From: an uncultured Clostridia bacterium | GTDB lineage: Bacteria; Bacillota; Clostridia; Christensenellales; Aristaeellaceae | Length of the DNA: 33,010 nt | NCBI GenBank assembly: GCA_937907055.1 | Contig: CALCTW010000041.1 | Coordinates: 1-33,010 of the forward strand | Direction of reading: 5' to 3' | Shown here: positions 14,816 to 23,144 of the stretch, piece after piece | Layout of the letters: the number at the start of each line of letters is the position of its first letter | How positions within the stretch are numbered: the stretch's first letter is position 1 | Position numbers and translations under genes: made by a program | The notes under the pieces: model-generated | What the model saw: only the letters and a program-made list of their open reading frames with translations | The model's database searches: none | Told to the model about the DNA's origin: nothing

Positions 14816-15163
14816 TCAAAAGCGCAAGGTTACGGAGGCGATGAGAACGAGCGCCGCGATAAAGCCGACTGCCGCCACCGCGAACACGATGCTGCTGAGC
14901 CAATTGAACAGCTTGCCCAGAATGGGGAAAACGGAAATCAGGGCAAGGATCGCCGACACCGCCAGCGCCACCGGCAATGCCCACGACAGCTGCGGAACAG
15001 CGGTATCCGACAGCAGACGCAGCATGGTCCCAGACACCTGCCGCGACTGAATGCCGGACACATCATTCAGATAGACCGTGACCGTATTCCACGGCAGAAA
15101 AGAGAATACCAGCGCGGCGACTGAAAGCGCGAGCCGGACAACAGCAAAAAAGATACGTTTCAT
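14816..15163 (-). CDS. Small four-helix-type membrane protein
   Basis: A 115-residue hydrophobic protein of unknown function. Segments at about 5-23 (FFAVVRLALSVAALVFSFL), 57-77 (LSWALPVALAVSAILALISV) and 85-113 are membrane-spanning, with a polar loop (VYLNDVSGIQSRQVSG) between the first two that should be exposed outside. The start at 15163 has AAGGA with 6 nt spacing; an ATG at 15169 is too close. It lies 11 nt after the HD gene and 20 nt before NUDIX, so it is co-transcribed. Confidence 0.6.
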   Translation of the reverse strand: MKRIFFAVVRLALSVAALVFSFLPWNTVTVYLNDVSGIQSRQVSGTMLRLLSDTAVPQLSWALPVALAVSAILALISVFPILGKLFNWLSSIVFAVAAVGFIAALVLIASVTLRF

Positions 15164-15174
15164 TTTCATTCCTT

Positions 15175-15843
15175 TCAGAGGGCGGATCCAAGATCCTGTC
15201 CATCCCACTCCAGCATGAATTCATCCAGAAAAGCGCGCATATAGGTTTCGCGCTTTATCGCCAGCGCCTTTCCGGCGGCAGTATTCATCATATCCTTCAG
15301 CAGGAAGAGTTTTTCGTAAAAATGATTGACCGAGCAGGAGGTGTGACTTCGGTAGGCGGCCTCATCCATCCCGAGCAGCGGCTGCTCATCCGGGTCATAC
15401 AGAGGGCGGTGATGACTGCCGCCATAGGCAAAGGTGCGCGCGATCCCGACCGCGCCCAGGGCATCCAGACGATCCGCGTCCTGCACACAGCAGCCCTCGA
15501 TGGTGGACGGCGCGACCGAATCAGTGCCGACAAAGGAGACCTCTCCGATGATACGGACGATCGCGCGGATCTGCGCCTCCGGCACACCCTGAGAACGCAG
15601 GAAGGTGACGGCGCGGGTCTTCTCCGCGTAGGTCTCCGGGGAAAGCTTTCTGTCATCCGCGTCATGCAAGAGCGCGGCCAGCGAAACGGTGAGCATATCC
15701 GCCTGCTCCTGCTCCGCGAGGGCCACGGCGGTCTTATACACACGCAGGGTGTGGAAATGATCATGACCGCTGAAATCATTCTTGAACAGATCACAGATCA
15801 TACGAACGGCGGCATCGATCAGGGCATTTTCCTTCTGTGTCAC
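15175..15843 (-). CDS. HD-domain phosphohydrolase, YpgQ/YedJ-like
   Basis: A 222-residue metal-dependent phosphohydrolase. The HD signature is complete: His27 and His31 in GHDHFHTLRV, His60-Asp61 in LLHDADD, and the later Asp in VQDADRLDALGAVG. GVPEAQIRAIVRIIGEVSF and KRETYMRAFLDEF also match the COG1418 single-domain group. B. subtilis YpgQ is a manganese-dependent pyrophosphohydrolase, so a nucleotide-cleaning role is plausible. The start is a GTG at 15843 preceded by GGGAGAG. An ATG-initiated reading to 16221 runs through the upstream GNAT gene in another frame and is rejected. First gene of a trio with the membrane protein and NUDIX. Confidence 0.85.
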   Translation of the reverse strand: MTQKENALIDAAVRMICDLFKNDFSGHDHFHTLRVYKTAVALAEQEQADMLTVSLAALLHDADDRKLSPETYAEKTRAVTFLRSQGVPEAQIRAIVRIIGEVSFVGTDSVAPSTIEGCCVQDADRLDALGAVGIARTFAYGGSHHRPLYDPDEQPLLGMDEAAYRSHTSCSVNHFYEKLFLLKDMMNTAAGKALAIKRETYMRAFLDEFMLEWDGQDLGSAL

Positions 15844-15871
15844 GTGGTTCTCTCCCTTCCTTTCCTGCCTG

Positions 15872-16321
15872 TCAGAGGCGATATTGCATGAAGTTCTCAT
15901 TATGTGTGAAGCCGAAGGCTGTATAGAGTTTGACTCCCATATCCGAGCCTGTGATCTGGATGCAGCCGCAGCCGGCCCGGCGGGCTTCCTCCGCCGCGCG
16001 GGAGAGCAATTCTCTGGCGATGCCCCTGCGGCGATACTCCGGCAGGGTGTACATGCCGGAAAGCAGGGCGATCCTGCCGGTGGGGCAGGCATAATACGGC
16101 GGCTTTTCCACAACGGAGATTCCGCTTGTGGCAATGATACGCGAATCCTCCAGCGCGATCCAGGAGATAAACGTGCCGTCCGCCAGATGACGGGTGTAGT
16201 GATCGAGCAGCGCGGGCGCAAGATCCAGCTGCTCCTTCGCGCCCTCTTCCCGGAGCTGCGCGATACGGAGCGGAATAAACGCGTCCAGATCGGCGGCTGT
16301 CAGCCTGCGATATGTGATCAC
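15872..16321 (-). CDS. GNAT-family N-acetyltransferase
   Basis: A 149-residue acetyltransferase of the RimI-like type. It starts ITYRRLTAADLDAFIPLR, a common GNAT opening, and the acetyl-CoA pyrophosphate loop is RRRGIARELL near residue 97. The C-terminal LYTAFGFTHNENFM is motif B. The substrate is unknown. The start is GTG at 16321, overlapping the TGA of the upstream GNAT by GTGA and preceded by GGGAGG with 9 nt spacing. It resembles its upstream neighbour enough to suggest tandem duplication. Confidence 0.87.
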   Translation of the reverse strand: MITYRRLTAADLDAFIPLRIAQLREEGAKEQLDLAPALLDHYTRHLADGTFISWIALEDSRIIATSGISVVEKPPYYACPTGRIALLSGMYTLPEYRRRGIARELLSRAAEEARRAGCGCIQITGSDMGVKLYTAFGFTHNENFMQYRL

Positions 16322-16794
16322 GGCGCGATGCCTCCCTTCGGGTATTCCATTTCATGCTCCATCTTAAGAAAGCCAAAGGCTTCATATAGGGGCCTTCCGG
16401 CGGCTGTGGCCTCCAGCGAGACGGCTGTGACCCCGCGCTCCGCCGCGTCACGGATGAGCAGGCGTAAAGTCTCCCGCGCGATACCGCGTCTGCGGTGATC
16501 CGGCGCGGTATACATATTCATGATATAGGCCTTGCGCCCGTCCGGAACCGCGCAGGTGGGCATGACCCGGTAATAGCTGATACCGCCCGTGCCGACCCAT
16601 TGATCATCATCAAAAACGAGATAAGCCGTGTGGCTGCCGTCCTGAAGCGCCTGACGGTAATAATCAAGGCTCTCCTTCTCCACTTCAGGGAGAGGCGTAT
16701 TCTGCGGCAGCCCATTAGCCGCGCGAAGCACCTGAAGGCGTGTGCGCACCAGCAATTCCAGATCCGGCAGAGCGGCTTTACGGTATTGAAGCAT
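16318..16794 (-). CDS. GNAT-family N-acetyltransferase
   Basis: A 158-residue acetyltransferase. YRKAALPDLELLVRTRLQVLRAANG at the N-terminus is seen in a common clostridial GNAT group. The acetyl-CoA loop is HRRRGIARETL and the end is PLYEAFGFLKMEHEM. The start at 16794 has AGGAG 6 nt upstream. It is translationally coupled (overlapping stop/start) to the second GNAT. Its promoter, TTTTCA-17-TATAAT on the minus strand, partly lies in the preceding gene's terminator. The substrate is unknown. Confidence 0.87.
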   Translation of the reverse strand: MLQYRKAALPDLELLVRTRLQVLRAANGLPQNTPLPEVEKESLDYYRQALQDGSHTAYLVFDDDQWVGTGGISYYRVMPTCAVPDGRKAYIMNMYTAPDHRRRGIARETLRLLIRDAAERGVTAVSLEATAAGRPLYEAFGFLKMEHEMEYPKGGIAP

Positions 16795-16837
16795 GATGAT
16801 CTCCTGACGCGTGAAGCAAAGTGAAGATGATAAGGCT

Positions 16838-16866
16838 ATTATAAACGAAAAAGCATCCGCTGAAAA
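16838..16866 (-). promoter_or_regulatory. Promoter of the GNAT pair, overlapping a terminator
   Basis: On the minus strand TTTTCA (16866-16861) and a perfect TATAAT (16843-16838) are 17 nt apart. The -35 falls in the loop of the anti-sigma gene's terminator (16848-16876), so a new transcript begins where the previous one ends. Confidence 0.55.
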
Positions 16867-16876
16867 CAACGGATGC
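16848..16876 (-). terminator. Terminator of the sigma/anti-sigma operon
   Basis: On the minus strand GCATCCG pairs with CGGATGC around a 10-nt loop and is followed by TTTTTCG. It lies about 35 nt after the stop of the anti-sigma gene. Confidence 0.8.
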
Positions 16877-16911
16877 CTCGATGAAACGAATTATTTGCCG
16901 GAAACGGCGGA

Positions 16912-17922
16912 TCATTTCGCCAGCGCGGTGAACTGCTCCATGAACTCAGGCGCGGACCAGGTGCCGCAGAAGCTGAGATCATCACCGTTTACGAACATCT
17001 GGAGAGACAGGCCGTTTTCATAGGTGATGAGCAGCACCTTTCTGCTTTCGGCACAGGAGCCGGAAAGATAATACGCGGTATCACGCAGCGTATCGGCCAG
17101 CGCCTGCGCGTTCGCGCCGGAGACTGTGCCCACGCCCTTGAGGCTGATGGAAGCAACATGATCCAGCGCCAGAACGGACTTCAGATCGCGCCCCGCGGCC
17201 TTGCCGGAGAGAGAGCAGCGCTGGAAAAGACGCATGGCGCCGTCCACCCGCGCGGCCACACAGATGCCCTCCATGCCGTTCACGCTGTAGACGCTCTCCC
17301 CCGTCTGCACCGCGTTGCTGCGGTTGCCGGAGGCATTGACGGGATCCGCCGTCAGCTCGCCCACAGTGGCACAGACACCGCCGAGGCAGGAAGCGGGAAC
17401 GGAGCTCACACTCTCCACCAGACGATAGGCAGCCTGATCCAGCACGAGAACGCTGTAGGAAAGCTTCTGCTCCTGCACGGTGAGGCTGCCGTTGCCGATA
17501 TCACCGACCTTCGCCGCGTTTTCGGGCAGGGGCACACCGGCGGCCATGACGGTCAGGTTGTACAAGGCATCCACCGCCTGCTCCTCATGATCAGCGGAAG
17601 GCGCGGTATCCATGACCTCCTCCGCGACAAGGAACCGAACCTGACCCGGCTCCGACGCCAGCATCAGCTGCGGTTCTTCCGCAGACTGGGGCTTGCCGGT
17701 GAGGGCGGGAATGCCAACGCCCAGCGCGACCGCCAGTACCAGCGCGCAGCTGAGTACGGGAATGAGGCGGCTGACCCGGAGAATGCCGCCGGAAGCGGGG
17801 GCTTTTTCAGCAGCAGCGGCTTCCTGAATGCGGTAACGGAGGCCCTCCGTGGCCTTGATGTCCTTGAATGCTTCATCCGTGACGGCGGGAAGCTCTTTCA
17901 GACGGCTCTCGATATCCTTCAT
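16912..17922 (-). CDS. Putative membrane anti-sigma factor
   Basis: A 336-residue protein with a cytoplasmic N-terminus (1-52), a single membrane helix (about 53-75) and a large extracytoplasmic domain. This topology, and a start 6 nt after the stop of an ECF sigma gene, are what is expected of a cognate anti-sigma factor. No HxxxCxxC zinc anti-sigma motif is present, so it is not of the ZAS type. The N-terminal helices (FKDIKATEGLRYRIQEA) resemble the short sigma-binding region of DUF4179/RsiV-like proteins, but I cannot assign a family. The outer domain has four or more cysteines (ASCLGGVCATVG; SGSCAES). The sensed signal is unknown. Confidence 0.65.
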   Translation of the reverse strand: MKDIESRLKELPAVTDEAFKDIKATEGLRYRIQEAAAAEKAPASGGILRVSRLIPVLSCALVLAVALGVGIPALTGKPQSAEEPQLMLASEPGQVRFLVAEEVMDTAPSADHEEQAVDALYNLTVMAAGVPLPENAAKVGDIGNGSLTVQEQKLSYSVLVLDQAAYRLVESVSSVPASCLGGVCATVGELTADPVNASGNRSNAVQTGESVYSVNGMEGICVAARVDGAMRLFQRCSLSGKAAGRDLKSVLALDHVASISLKGVGTVSGANAQALADTLRDTAYYLSGSCAESRKVLLITYENGLSLQMFVNGDDLSFCGTWSAPEFMEQFTALAK

Positions 17923-17928
17923 GAAGCA

Positions 17929-18441
17929 TCACTCCTCTCTTAACATTTCTTCCAGTTTTTTGCGTGCCCGGGAAAGACGGCTGCAGACCGTACCCTCCGG
18001 AAGGGAGAGCATTTCCGAGATCTCACGGATCTCGATGCCCTGATAATAATGCAAAAGAATGATCTCCCTGAACTGCGCGGGCAGCGCGTGAACGGCACGC
18101 AGAAGATCCTGCCGCTCGATACGCTCCTCCACCCGGTCCTCATCGGGGATGAATTCCAGCTGCGGAGCGCCCAGCACGACGCGGCGCACCCAGCCCGCGC
18201 GCCACAGATCGCGGCAGCGGTTGAGGGCCACCTTGAGTAGCCAGGATTTTTCCTTGCCCTCGATCTGGACGAAGTTGGTGGTGAGCAGTTTCATGAACAC
18301 ATCCTGCGTCACATCCTCGGCTTTTTGCCGATCGCCCAGATAGAAGTAGCTGACTCGCAGCACATCGGTGGCATAGCGGGTGTACAGATCTTCAAACAGG
18401 GCATCATCCATACGGGTGTTTCCCTGAGATCCCTCACTCAT
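17929..18441 (-). CDS. ECF-type RNA polymerase sigma factor
   Basis: A 170-residue group 4 sigma factor. Region 2 (about 15-85) contains FEDLYTRYATDVLRVSYFYLG and AEDVTQDVFMKLL. Region 4 (about 115-165) contains ALPAQFREIILLHYYQGIEI and the helix-turn-helix EISEMLSLPEGTVCSRLSRA. There is no region 1 or 3. AAAGGAG lies 11 nt before the first ATG; a second ATG ten codons later lacks a site. The partner membrane protein follows at once. ECF sigmas usually drive their own operon, but I could not identify a convincing -35/-10 pair upstream. Confidence 0.93.
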   Translation of the reverse strand: MSEGSQGNTRMDDALFEDLYTRYATDVLRVSYFYLGDRQKAEDVTQDVFMKLLTTNFVQIEGKEKSWLLKVALNRCRDLWRAGWVRRVVLGAPQLEFIPDEDRVEERIERQDLLRAVHALPAQFREIILLHYYQGIEIREISEMLSLPEGTVCSRLSRARKKLEEMLREE

Positions 18442-18558
18442 AGAACGATAGACTCCTTTGATTTATTCCGTAGGATCAACAAATTTTGACGGTTTTTTCG
18501 CGATTTTTTCGCCATTTTCTGATCGTTATGACGAAGAAACCGTTTTTACGGAGCAGTG

Positions 18559-18588
18559 AAAAAAACCGAAGCCTTCACAAAAGCCTTC
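18559..18588 (-). terminator. Terminator after the alpha-glucuronidase
   Basis: On the minus strand GAAGGCTT (18588 onward) and AAGGCTTC (ending 18568) form a stem with one G-G mismatch and a G-T pair, followed by GGTTTTTTTC. The stem is imperfect but the T tract is strong and lies 40 nt after the stop. Confidence 0.6.
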
Positions 18589-18625
18589 TGTACCGATTCC
18601 GGACACGGATCGGCCGGGATGAAGC

Positions 18626-20470
18626 TTATTCGTAGATCGTGCGGCCCTTTTCATCACCGATGCCGGTGAAGCGATAGAAATAGGTGTTGATGACATCGCA
18701 CCATTCACGGGCGTTATGCACCTGACGCTCGAAGCGATCCCTGACACGGGCGAACAGGGCGGCCTCCGTCTCGCCTTCGAGAGAGAGCCACATCTGCTGC
18801 AGCTTCTTCGCGCCCTCGTAGCCGTTGAAATGATTGTCATAGATGCGCTGCAGCAGCGTGCGGCCATCCTTCATGACATGATCATAACGGACACGGTGGA
18901 AGAAGAGCAGAAGTTCCTCGGGGCAGGATTCGATGGTGGCATACTTTTCCGCCAGTTCAGCGGGATACTGGGTGGAATAACCGGTACCGGAGGGACCGCG
19001 CTCCACACCCACAGCCTCATGATTGGCCTTGTGATAGGTGCCCCAGAGATCGAACTCGTAACCATCGGGGCTGACACCGTAATGGACATGCGGCGTGATC
19101 ATCCAGCCGAGTGCGAAGGGGCAGGTGTAGCCCTCATAGACATCGCGGCTCATCAGCAGCATTTCACGGACCACAGAGGCGGCCTTGAAGCCAAACAGGA
19201 TGCCCGCGAATTCACCGGCCACCTGCTCCGCGTCCGGACGGCCGTACCAGCCCAGATGACCATAGCCGTACAGATTGGCCGCGGCCAGATCATGGCCGAA
19301 CCAGTTGATATCATCGCCCGTATTGCTGACGGCGACGATGGCTTCCACATTGCCGGCCGGGAGGACATCAAAGATATCCTGCCACTGCGGCGGCATGAAG
19401 AAGAGATCGACCTGCTGACCGGTATATTCCTGCGCGAGCTGCAGTTCCAAACACTTGGCTGTGTTCTTCATGCCAAAGAGCAGGGGGCTGACGGGCTCAC
19501 GCACCTGGAAGTCCATGGGGCCGTTCTTGATCTGCAGAATGACGTTGCTGTCAAACTTGCCGTCCAGCGCGCAGTAGTTATCCCACGCGGCGCAGGCGCG
19601 GTCGATGGTGGTATCACGCCAGTCCTGACCGCAGTTGTAAACGAAGCAGCGCCACAGCACCTTACCGCCGAAGGGCGCGAGCGCGCGGGCCAGCATATTG
19701 GCGCCCTCCGCGTGATCACGGCCATAGGTGTAGGGGCCGGAGCGATGCTCGCTGTCCGCCTTGACAAGATAACCGGCCAGATCCGGGATGTAGGAATAGA
19801 CGACGGCGGTCTGCTTCTTCCACCATGCCTGCACGCCCTCATCCAGCGGATCCGCTGTGCCGGCGCCATAGCGCTCCGGCATGGAGAAATCCACGGAGAT
19901 CAGAAGACGGATATGGTAGATACGCAGGATATCAGCGATCTGCTTGAGCTGAGGCAGGAATTCCTCGGTGATCAGACGATCGGCCGGGAAATGGACATTG
20001 ACGTTATTGAGGCACACGCAGTTGATGGCGGCGGCACTCATCATGAGACCATAGCGATGGATGATCTGCTCATCAAATACGATCTGCTTATCCTTGAAGA
20101 AGAGGGAGTGCCCCGCGTAGCCGCGCTCGATATCACCGGTCATGTTATCCCAGTGATCGATCATGCGGAGGGGATAGAAGGGACGGCTCTCCTCGCAGGT
20201 GAGTTTCCCGGCAAGATGCGCCTGACGCATGAAGTGATACGCGCCGTAAAGCACGCCCGCCTTGCCGCCGCGGATCGTGTAGCTTTCATTGCGGCAGGAG
20301 ATCGTGTAATCTTCACCGTCGCCCTTCACCTCCACCTTGACGGGGGGAAGACGAAGCTCACAGCGGTCCAGCAGTTCCTTCGCGAGCGCGGCGGGATCCC
20401 CCGCCTTGGGAATGAAGAAGGGCAGATAGGGCAGATAGGAACGGGTCTTCTGAGCGGCAGGGAACGTCAT
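18626..20470 (-). CDS. aguA: GH67 alpha-glucuronidase
   Basis: Alpha-glucuronidase (EC 3.2.1.139) removes (4-O-methyl)glucuronic acid from the ends of xylan-derived oligosaccharides. Family hallmarks are RGYAGHSLFF, LNNVNVHFPAD, VKADSEHRSGPYTYGRDHA, WRCFVYN, KNGPMDFQVREPVSPLL and QEYTGQQVDLFF. The expected catalytic acids map to Glu241, Asp320 and Glu348, and the 28-residue gap between the last two equals that in characterised GH67 enzymes. At 614 residues it is a little shorter than usual (about 680). It has no signal peptide and so acts on imported aldouronic acids. AAGGAGG is 8 nt before ATG. It follows a fructokinase-like ROK gene by 48 nt. Confidence 0.93.
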   Translation of the reverse strand: MTFPAAQKTRSYLPYLPFFIPKAGDPAALAKELLDRCELRLPPVKVEVKGDGEDYTISCRNESYTIRGGKAGVLYGAYHFMRQAHLAGKLTCEESRPFYPLRMIDHWDNMTGDIERGYAGHSLFFKDKQIVFDEQIIHRYGLMMSAAAINCVCLNNVNVHFPADRLITEEFLPQLKQIADILRIYHIRLLISVDFSMPERYGAGTADPLDEGVQAWWKKQTAVVYSYIPDLAGYLVKADSEHRSGPYTYGRDHAEGANMLARALAPFGGKVLWRCFVYNCGQDWRDTTIDRACAAWDNYCALDGKFDSNVILQIKNGPMDFQVREPVSPLLFGMKNTAKCLELQLAQEYTGQQVDLFFMPPQWQDIFDVLPAGNVEAIVAVSNTGDDINWFGHDLAAANLYGYGHLGWYGRPDAEQVAGEFAGILFGFKAASVVREMLLMSRDVYEGYTCPFALGWMITPHVHYGVSPDGYEFDLWGTYHKANHEAVGVERGPSGTGYSTQYPAELAEKYATIESCPEELLLFFHRVRYDHVMKDGRTLLQRIYDNHFNGYEGAKKLQQMWLSLEGETEAALFARVRDRFERQVHNAREWCDVINTYFYRFTGIGDEKGRTIYE

Positions 20471-20518
20471 GGTAGAGACCTCCTTGTTTTGAAAAGATGG
20501 GATGTATGAAAACGAGCA

Positions 20519-21409
20519 TTACAGATCAGGGGAGATACCGCCGGCACGGAGCGCCAGCAGGAGCGCGCCGTAGGCCCCGCTGAGCGGGAAGAGCGCGGGC
20601 GTGCGGATCATTTGCGGAATATCGCGCGAAAAGACGAGGTAATCATTGACCTTTTCCGCCGTGAGCGACCGCACAAGCGGCAGCAGACCCGGCTGAGACA
20701 TGACCCCGCCGCCCAGCAGGATCATCTGCGGACTGACGGTCATGAAGGCGATGGCGCAGACCTGCGCAAGGTATTCAGCCTCCAGCGCCCAGGCGGGATG
20801 ATCCGCCGGAAGCTGCTTCGCGCTGACACCCCAGCGTTTTTCAATGGCGGGGCCGCCGGCCAGACCCTCCAGACAGCCCTTATGATACGGGCAGAAGCCG
20901 TCCGGCGCGGGATCCGACGGATGCGGACGAAGGAGCATGTGCCCCCATTCCGGATGCTGCGCGCCATGGACGAGATTGCCCTCGCAGATGAGGCCGCCGC
21001 CGATGCCGGTGCCGATGGTGAGATAGAGGCAGTTCTTCAGCCCCTTCGCCGCGCCGAGCACAGACTCGCCCAGCGCCGCGCCGTTGACATCGGTATCGAT
21101 GCAGCATGGCACCTGAAGCGCGCTCTGCAAGGTGGAAAGCAGGGGAAAATCCCGCCAGCCGGGCTTGGGCGTGGTGAGGATATCCCCATAACGGGGACGG
21201 GCCGGATCCGGCTGGATGGGGCCGAACGCCGCAATGCCGAGCGCCGCGATACGGCGCGGGCGGAAGAAGGCGATCATCTGATCACAGGTGGAGACAGGAT
21301 CCATCGTGGGGATGGTGAGCTGCTCTAAGATGTGACCCTGACGGTCACCGGTGACCAGCACCATTTTGGTGCCGCCGGCCTCGATGCCGCCGTAAACAGG
21401 GAGTGCCAT
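20519..21409 (-). CDS. ROK-family fructokinase-like sugar kinase
   Basis: A 296-residue ROK kinase closest in pattern to B. subtilis GmuE/fructokinase. GGIEAGGTK near residue 7 is the ATP phosphate loop. IDTDVNGAALGE and LTIGTGIGGGLICEG are the sugar and ROK motifs. HPEWGHM with FCPYHKGCLEGLAGGPAIE supplies the zinc-binding His and Cys residues. The subgroup phosphorylates fructose or mannose. AAAGGGG is 8 nt before ATG. It lies 56 nt after ecfT and 48 nt before the GH67 gene, with no terminator in between, so co-transcription with carbohydrate metabolism is likely. Confidence 0.88.
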   Translation of the reverse strand: MALPVYGGIEAGGTKMVLVTGDRQGHILEQLTIPTMDPVSTCDQMIAFFRPRRIAALGIAAFGPIQPDPARPRYGDILTTPKPGWRDFPLLSTLQSALQVPCCIDTDVNGAALGESVLGAAKGLKNCLYLTIGTGIGGGLICEGNLVHGAQHPEWGHMLLRPHPSDPAPDGFCPYHKGCLEGLAGGPAIEKRWGVSAKQLPADHPAWALEAEYLAQVCAIAFMTVSPQMILLGGGVMSQPGLLPLVRSLTAEKVNDYLVFSRDIPQMIRTPALFPLSGAYGALLLALRAGGISPDL

Positions 21410-21465
21410 ACGGAAAACCCCTTTCCGGGAAATGACGGAGTCAGATCTGTGGTGGAAAACGCGTA

Positions 21466-22272
21466 TCAGAACAGCGGAATGGTGCTGAGCAGCACGCAGA
21501 CCGCGACGAGCGCGAGCGTGATAAGGGCCGCCCAGAGATCCGCCAGCGTGAAGCGCAGGACACGCAGACGCGTGCGGCCCTCACCGCCGTGATAACAGCG
21601 GGCTTCCATGGCCATGGCCAGATCGCCCGCGCGGCGGAAGGCGCTGACAAACAGCGGCACCAGCAGCGGGATCATGGCTTTGGCGCGGTTGATGAGATTG
21701 CCGGTCTCGAAATCGGCGCCGCGGGCCATCTGCGCGTTGCGGATCTTATCGGTCTCCTCCAGCAGGGTGGGAATAAAACGCAGCGCGATGGTCATCATCA
21801 TCGCCAGCTCGTGCGCCGGGAAATGGATGACCTTCAGCGGGGACAGGAGCCGCTCAAGACCATCGGTGAGCACGACCGGCGCGGTGGTGAGAGTGAGCAG
21901 ACTGGAGCCCATGACGAGCAGGACCAGACGAATGGAATAGAGAACGGCGTTGAGGATGCCCTCCTTGGTGAGGTGGATGATCCACCAGTCAAAGATGGGC
22001 GTTTCACCCTCAAGGAAAAAGATATTGAGCACAAAAGTGAAAATGAGGATGATGCGGAGCGGTTTGATGCTCTTGAGCAGCATCTTGAAGGGAATGTGGC
22101 TGAGACGCGCGACCATGAGGATGTACAGCAGCACCGGCACCATGGCCAGCAGGGTGGTGGCGGTGAAGACACCCACGATGAACGCGATGAGCAGCAGGAT
22201 CTTGGCACGGGGATCCAGATGGTGGACAGGCGATTCGGCCGGATAATACTGACCGAGCGTGATATCGCTCAT
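21466..22272 (-). CDS. ecfT: Energy-coupling factor transporter transmembrane protein EcfT
   Basis: EcfT is the scaffold that couples the two ATPases to substrate-specific S components in group II ECF transporters for vitamins and metals. The 268 residues include at least five membrane segments. LDPRAKILLLI opens the protein, and the two coupling-helix motifs appear as MARGADF (about 190) and EARCYHGGEGRT (about 227), equivalent to the Ala-Arg-Gly/Ser signatures. The ATG at 22272 overlaps the TGA of ecfA2 (TGATG). A GTG one codon earlier is also possible. No S component is in the window, as is normal for shared ECF modules. Confidence 0.93.
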   Translation of the reverse strand: MSDITLGQYYPAESPVHHLDPRAKILLLIAFIVGVFTATTLLAMVPVLLYILMVARLSHIPFKMLLKSIKPLRIILIFTFVLNIFFLEGETPIFDWWIIHLTKEGILNAVLYSIRLVLLVMGSSLLTLTTAPVVLTDGLERLLSPLKVIHFPAHELAMMMTIALRFIPTLLEETDKIRNAQMARGADFETGNLINRAKAMIPLLVPLFVSAFRRAGDLAMAMEARCYHGGEGRTRLRVLRFTLADLWAALITLALVAVCVLLSTIPLF

Positions 22273-23144
22273 CACAGGGCATCACCCCCTTTGCAGAGAC
22301 GGAGCAGCGCGGGAAGCGCGTCCTCCTCCAGATAACAGGGCGGGAAATCAAACCCGGCCTGACGCAGCAGGATGGACAGGCGGCAGGCCTGCGGCACATC
22401 GAGCCCCATCTTTTCAAGCTCCTCCGCGCGGGAGAAGACCTGCTCCGGCGTGCCGTCCATGGCGACCGTGCCGCGGTGCATGACCACGATGCGGCCCGCC
22501 CAGCGCGCGACATCATCCATGTTATGAGAGACCATAACGATGGTGGTGCCTTCCTCGTGGAGGCGGCCGATGAGCTGCAGCATCTCCTCCCGGGAGGCGG
22601 GATCAAGACCGGCAGCCGGTTCATCAAGAATGAGCATATCGGGCTTCATGGCCAGCACGCCCGCGATGGCCACGCGGCGCATCTGACCGCCGGAAAGCTC
22701 GAATGGGGAACGATCCTTGAGCTGATCGGGATCGAGACCGACCTTGCGCAGGGCCTCCGGCACACGGCGGTCGATCTCTTCTTTATCAAGGCCCAGATTC
22801 TTCGGGCCGAAGGCGACATCCTTGAAGATGGTCTCCTCGAATAACTGATTCTCCGGGTACTGGAAGACCATACCGACATGGCGGCGAAGCTCACGCCGGT
22901 TATAGCCTTTTTCGTTGATATCATTCCGGGTGCCGTCATCATTTTCGCACAGCACCTGACCGGCGGTGGGCTTCATGAGGCCGTTGATGTGCTGGATGAG
23001 GGTGCTCTTACCGCTGCCGGTGTGACCGATGAGGGCCAGATATTCGCCCTGCTCGACCGTGACATTGATATCCTTCAGGGCATCGGTGGCAAAGGGCGTG
23101 CCCGGCTGATAGGTGAAACTGACATGATCCAGGATCATTCGCAC
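22272..23144 (-). CDS. ecfA2: ECF transporter ATPase EcfA2
   Basis: One of the two ATPases of the ECF module, at the inner face of the membrane. Walker A is GHTGSGKST (40-48), the Q loop is MVFQYPENQLFEET, the signature is ELSGGQMRRVAIAG, and Walker B is LILDEPAAGLDP with the switch His in VSHNMDD. The A2-type FGPKNLGL follows the Q loop. It has 290 residues with a C-terminal extension. The start is GTG 23144, about 7-10 nt after AGGAGGTG, which lies in the end of ecfA1; ATG 23138 is the alternative. The genes overlap, so A1, A2 and T are translationally coupled. Confidence 0.94.
   Translation of the reverse strand: MRMILDHVSFTYQPGTPFATDALKDINVTVEQGEYLALIGHTGSGKSTLIQHINGLMKPTAGQVLCENDDGTRNDINEKGYNRRELRRHVGMVFQYPENQLFEETIFKDVAFGPKNLGLDKEEIDRRVPEALRKVGLDPDQLKDRSPFELSGGQMRRVAIAGVLAMKPDMLILDEPAAGLDPASREEMLQLIGRLHEEGTTIVMVSHNMDDVARWAGRIVVMHRGTVAMDGTPEQVFSRAEELEKMGLDVPQACRLSILLRQAGFDFPPCYLEEDALPALLRLCKGGDAL

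Noticed and set aside
15844..16221. N-terminal extension of the HD phosphohydrolase
   Set aside because: The extension is Arg/Ser-rich, antisense-like junk in another frame of the GNAT gene. A GTG with a good ribosome site lies at the start of homology.
18442..18558. ECF-type autoregulatory promoter upstream of the sigma gene
   Set aside because: Several A/T-rich and GCGA/TCGC palindromic bits are present, but no convincing -35/-10 pair could be chosen by eye.
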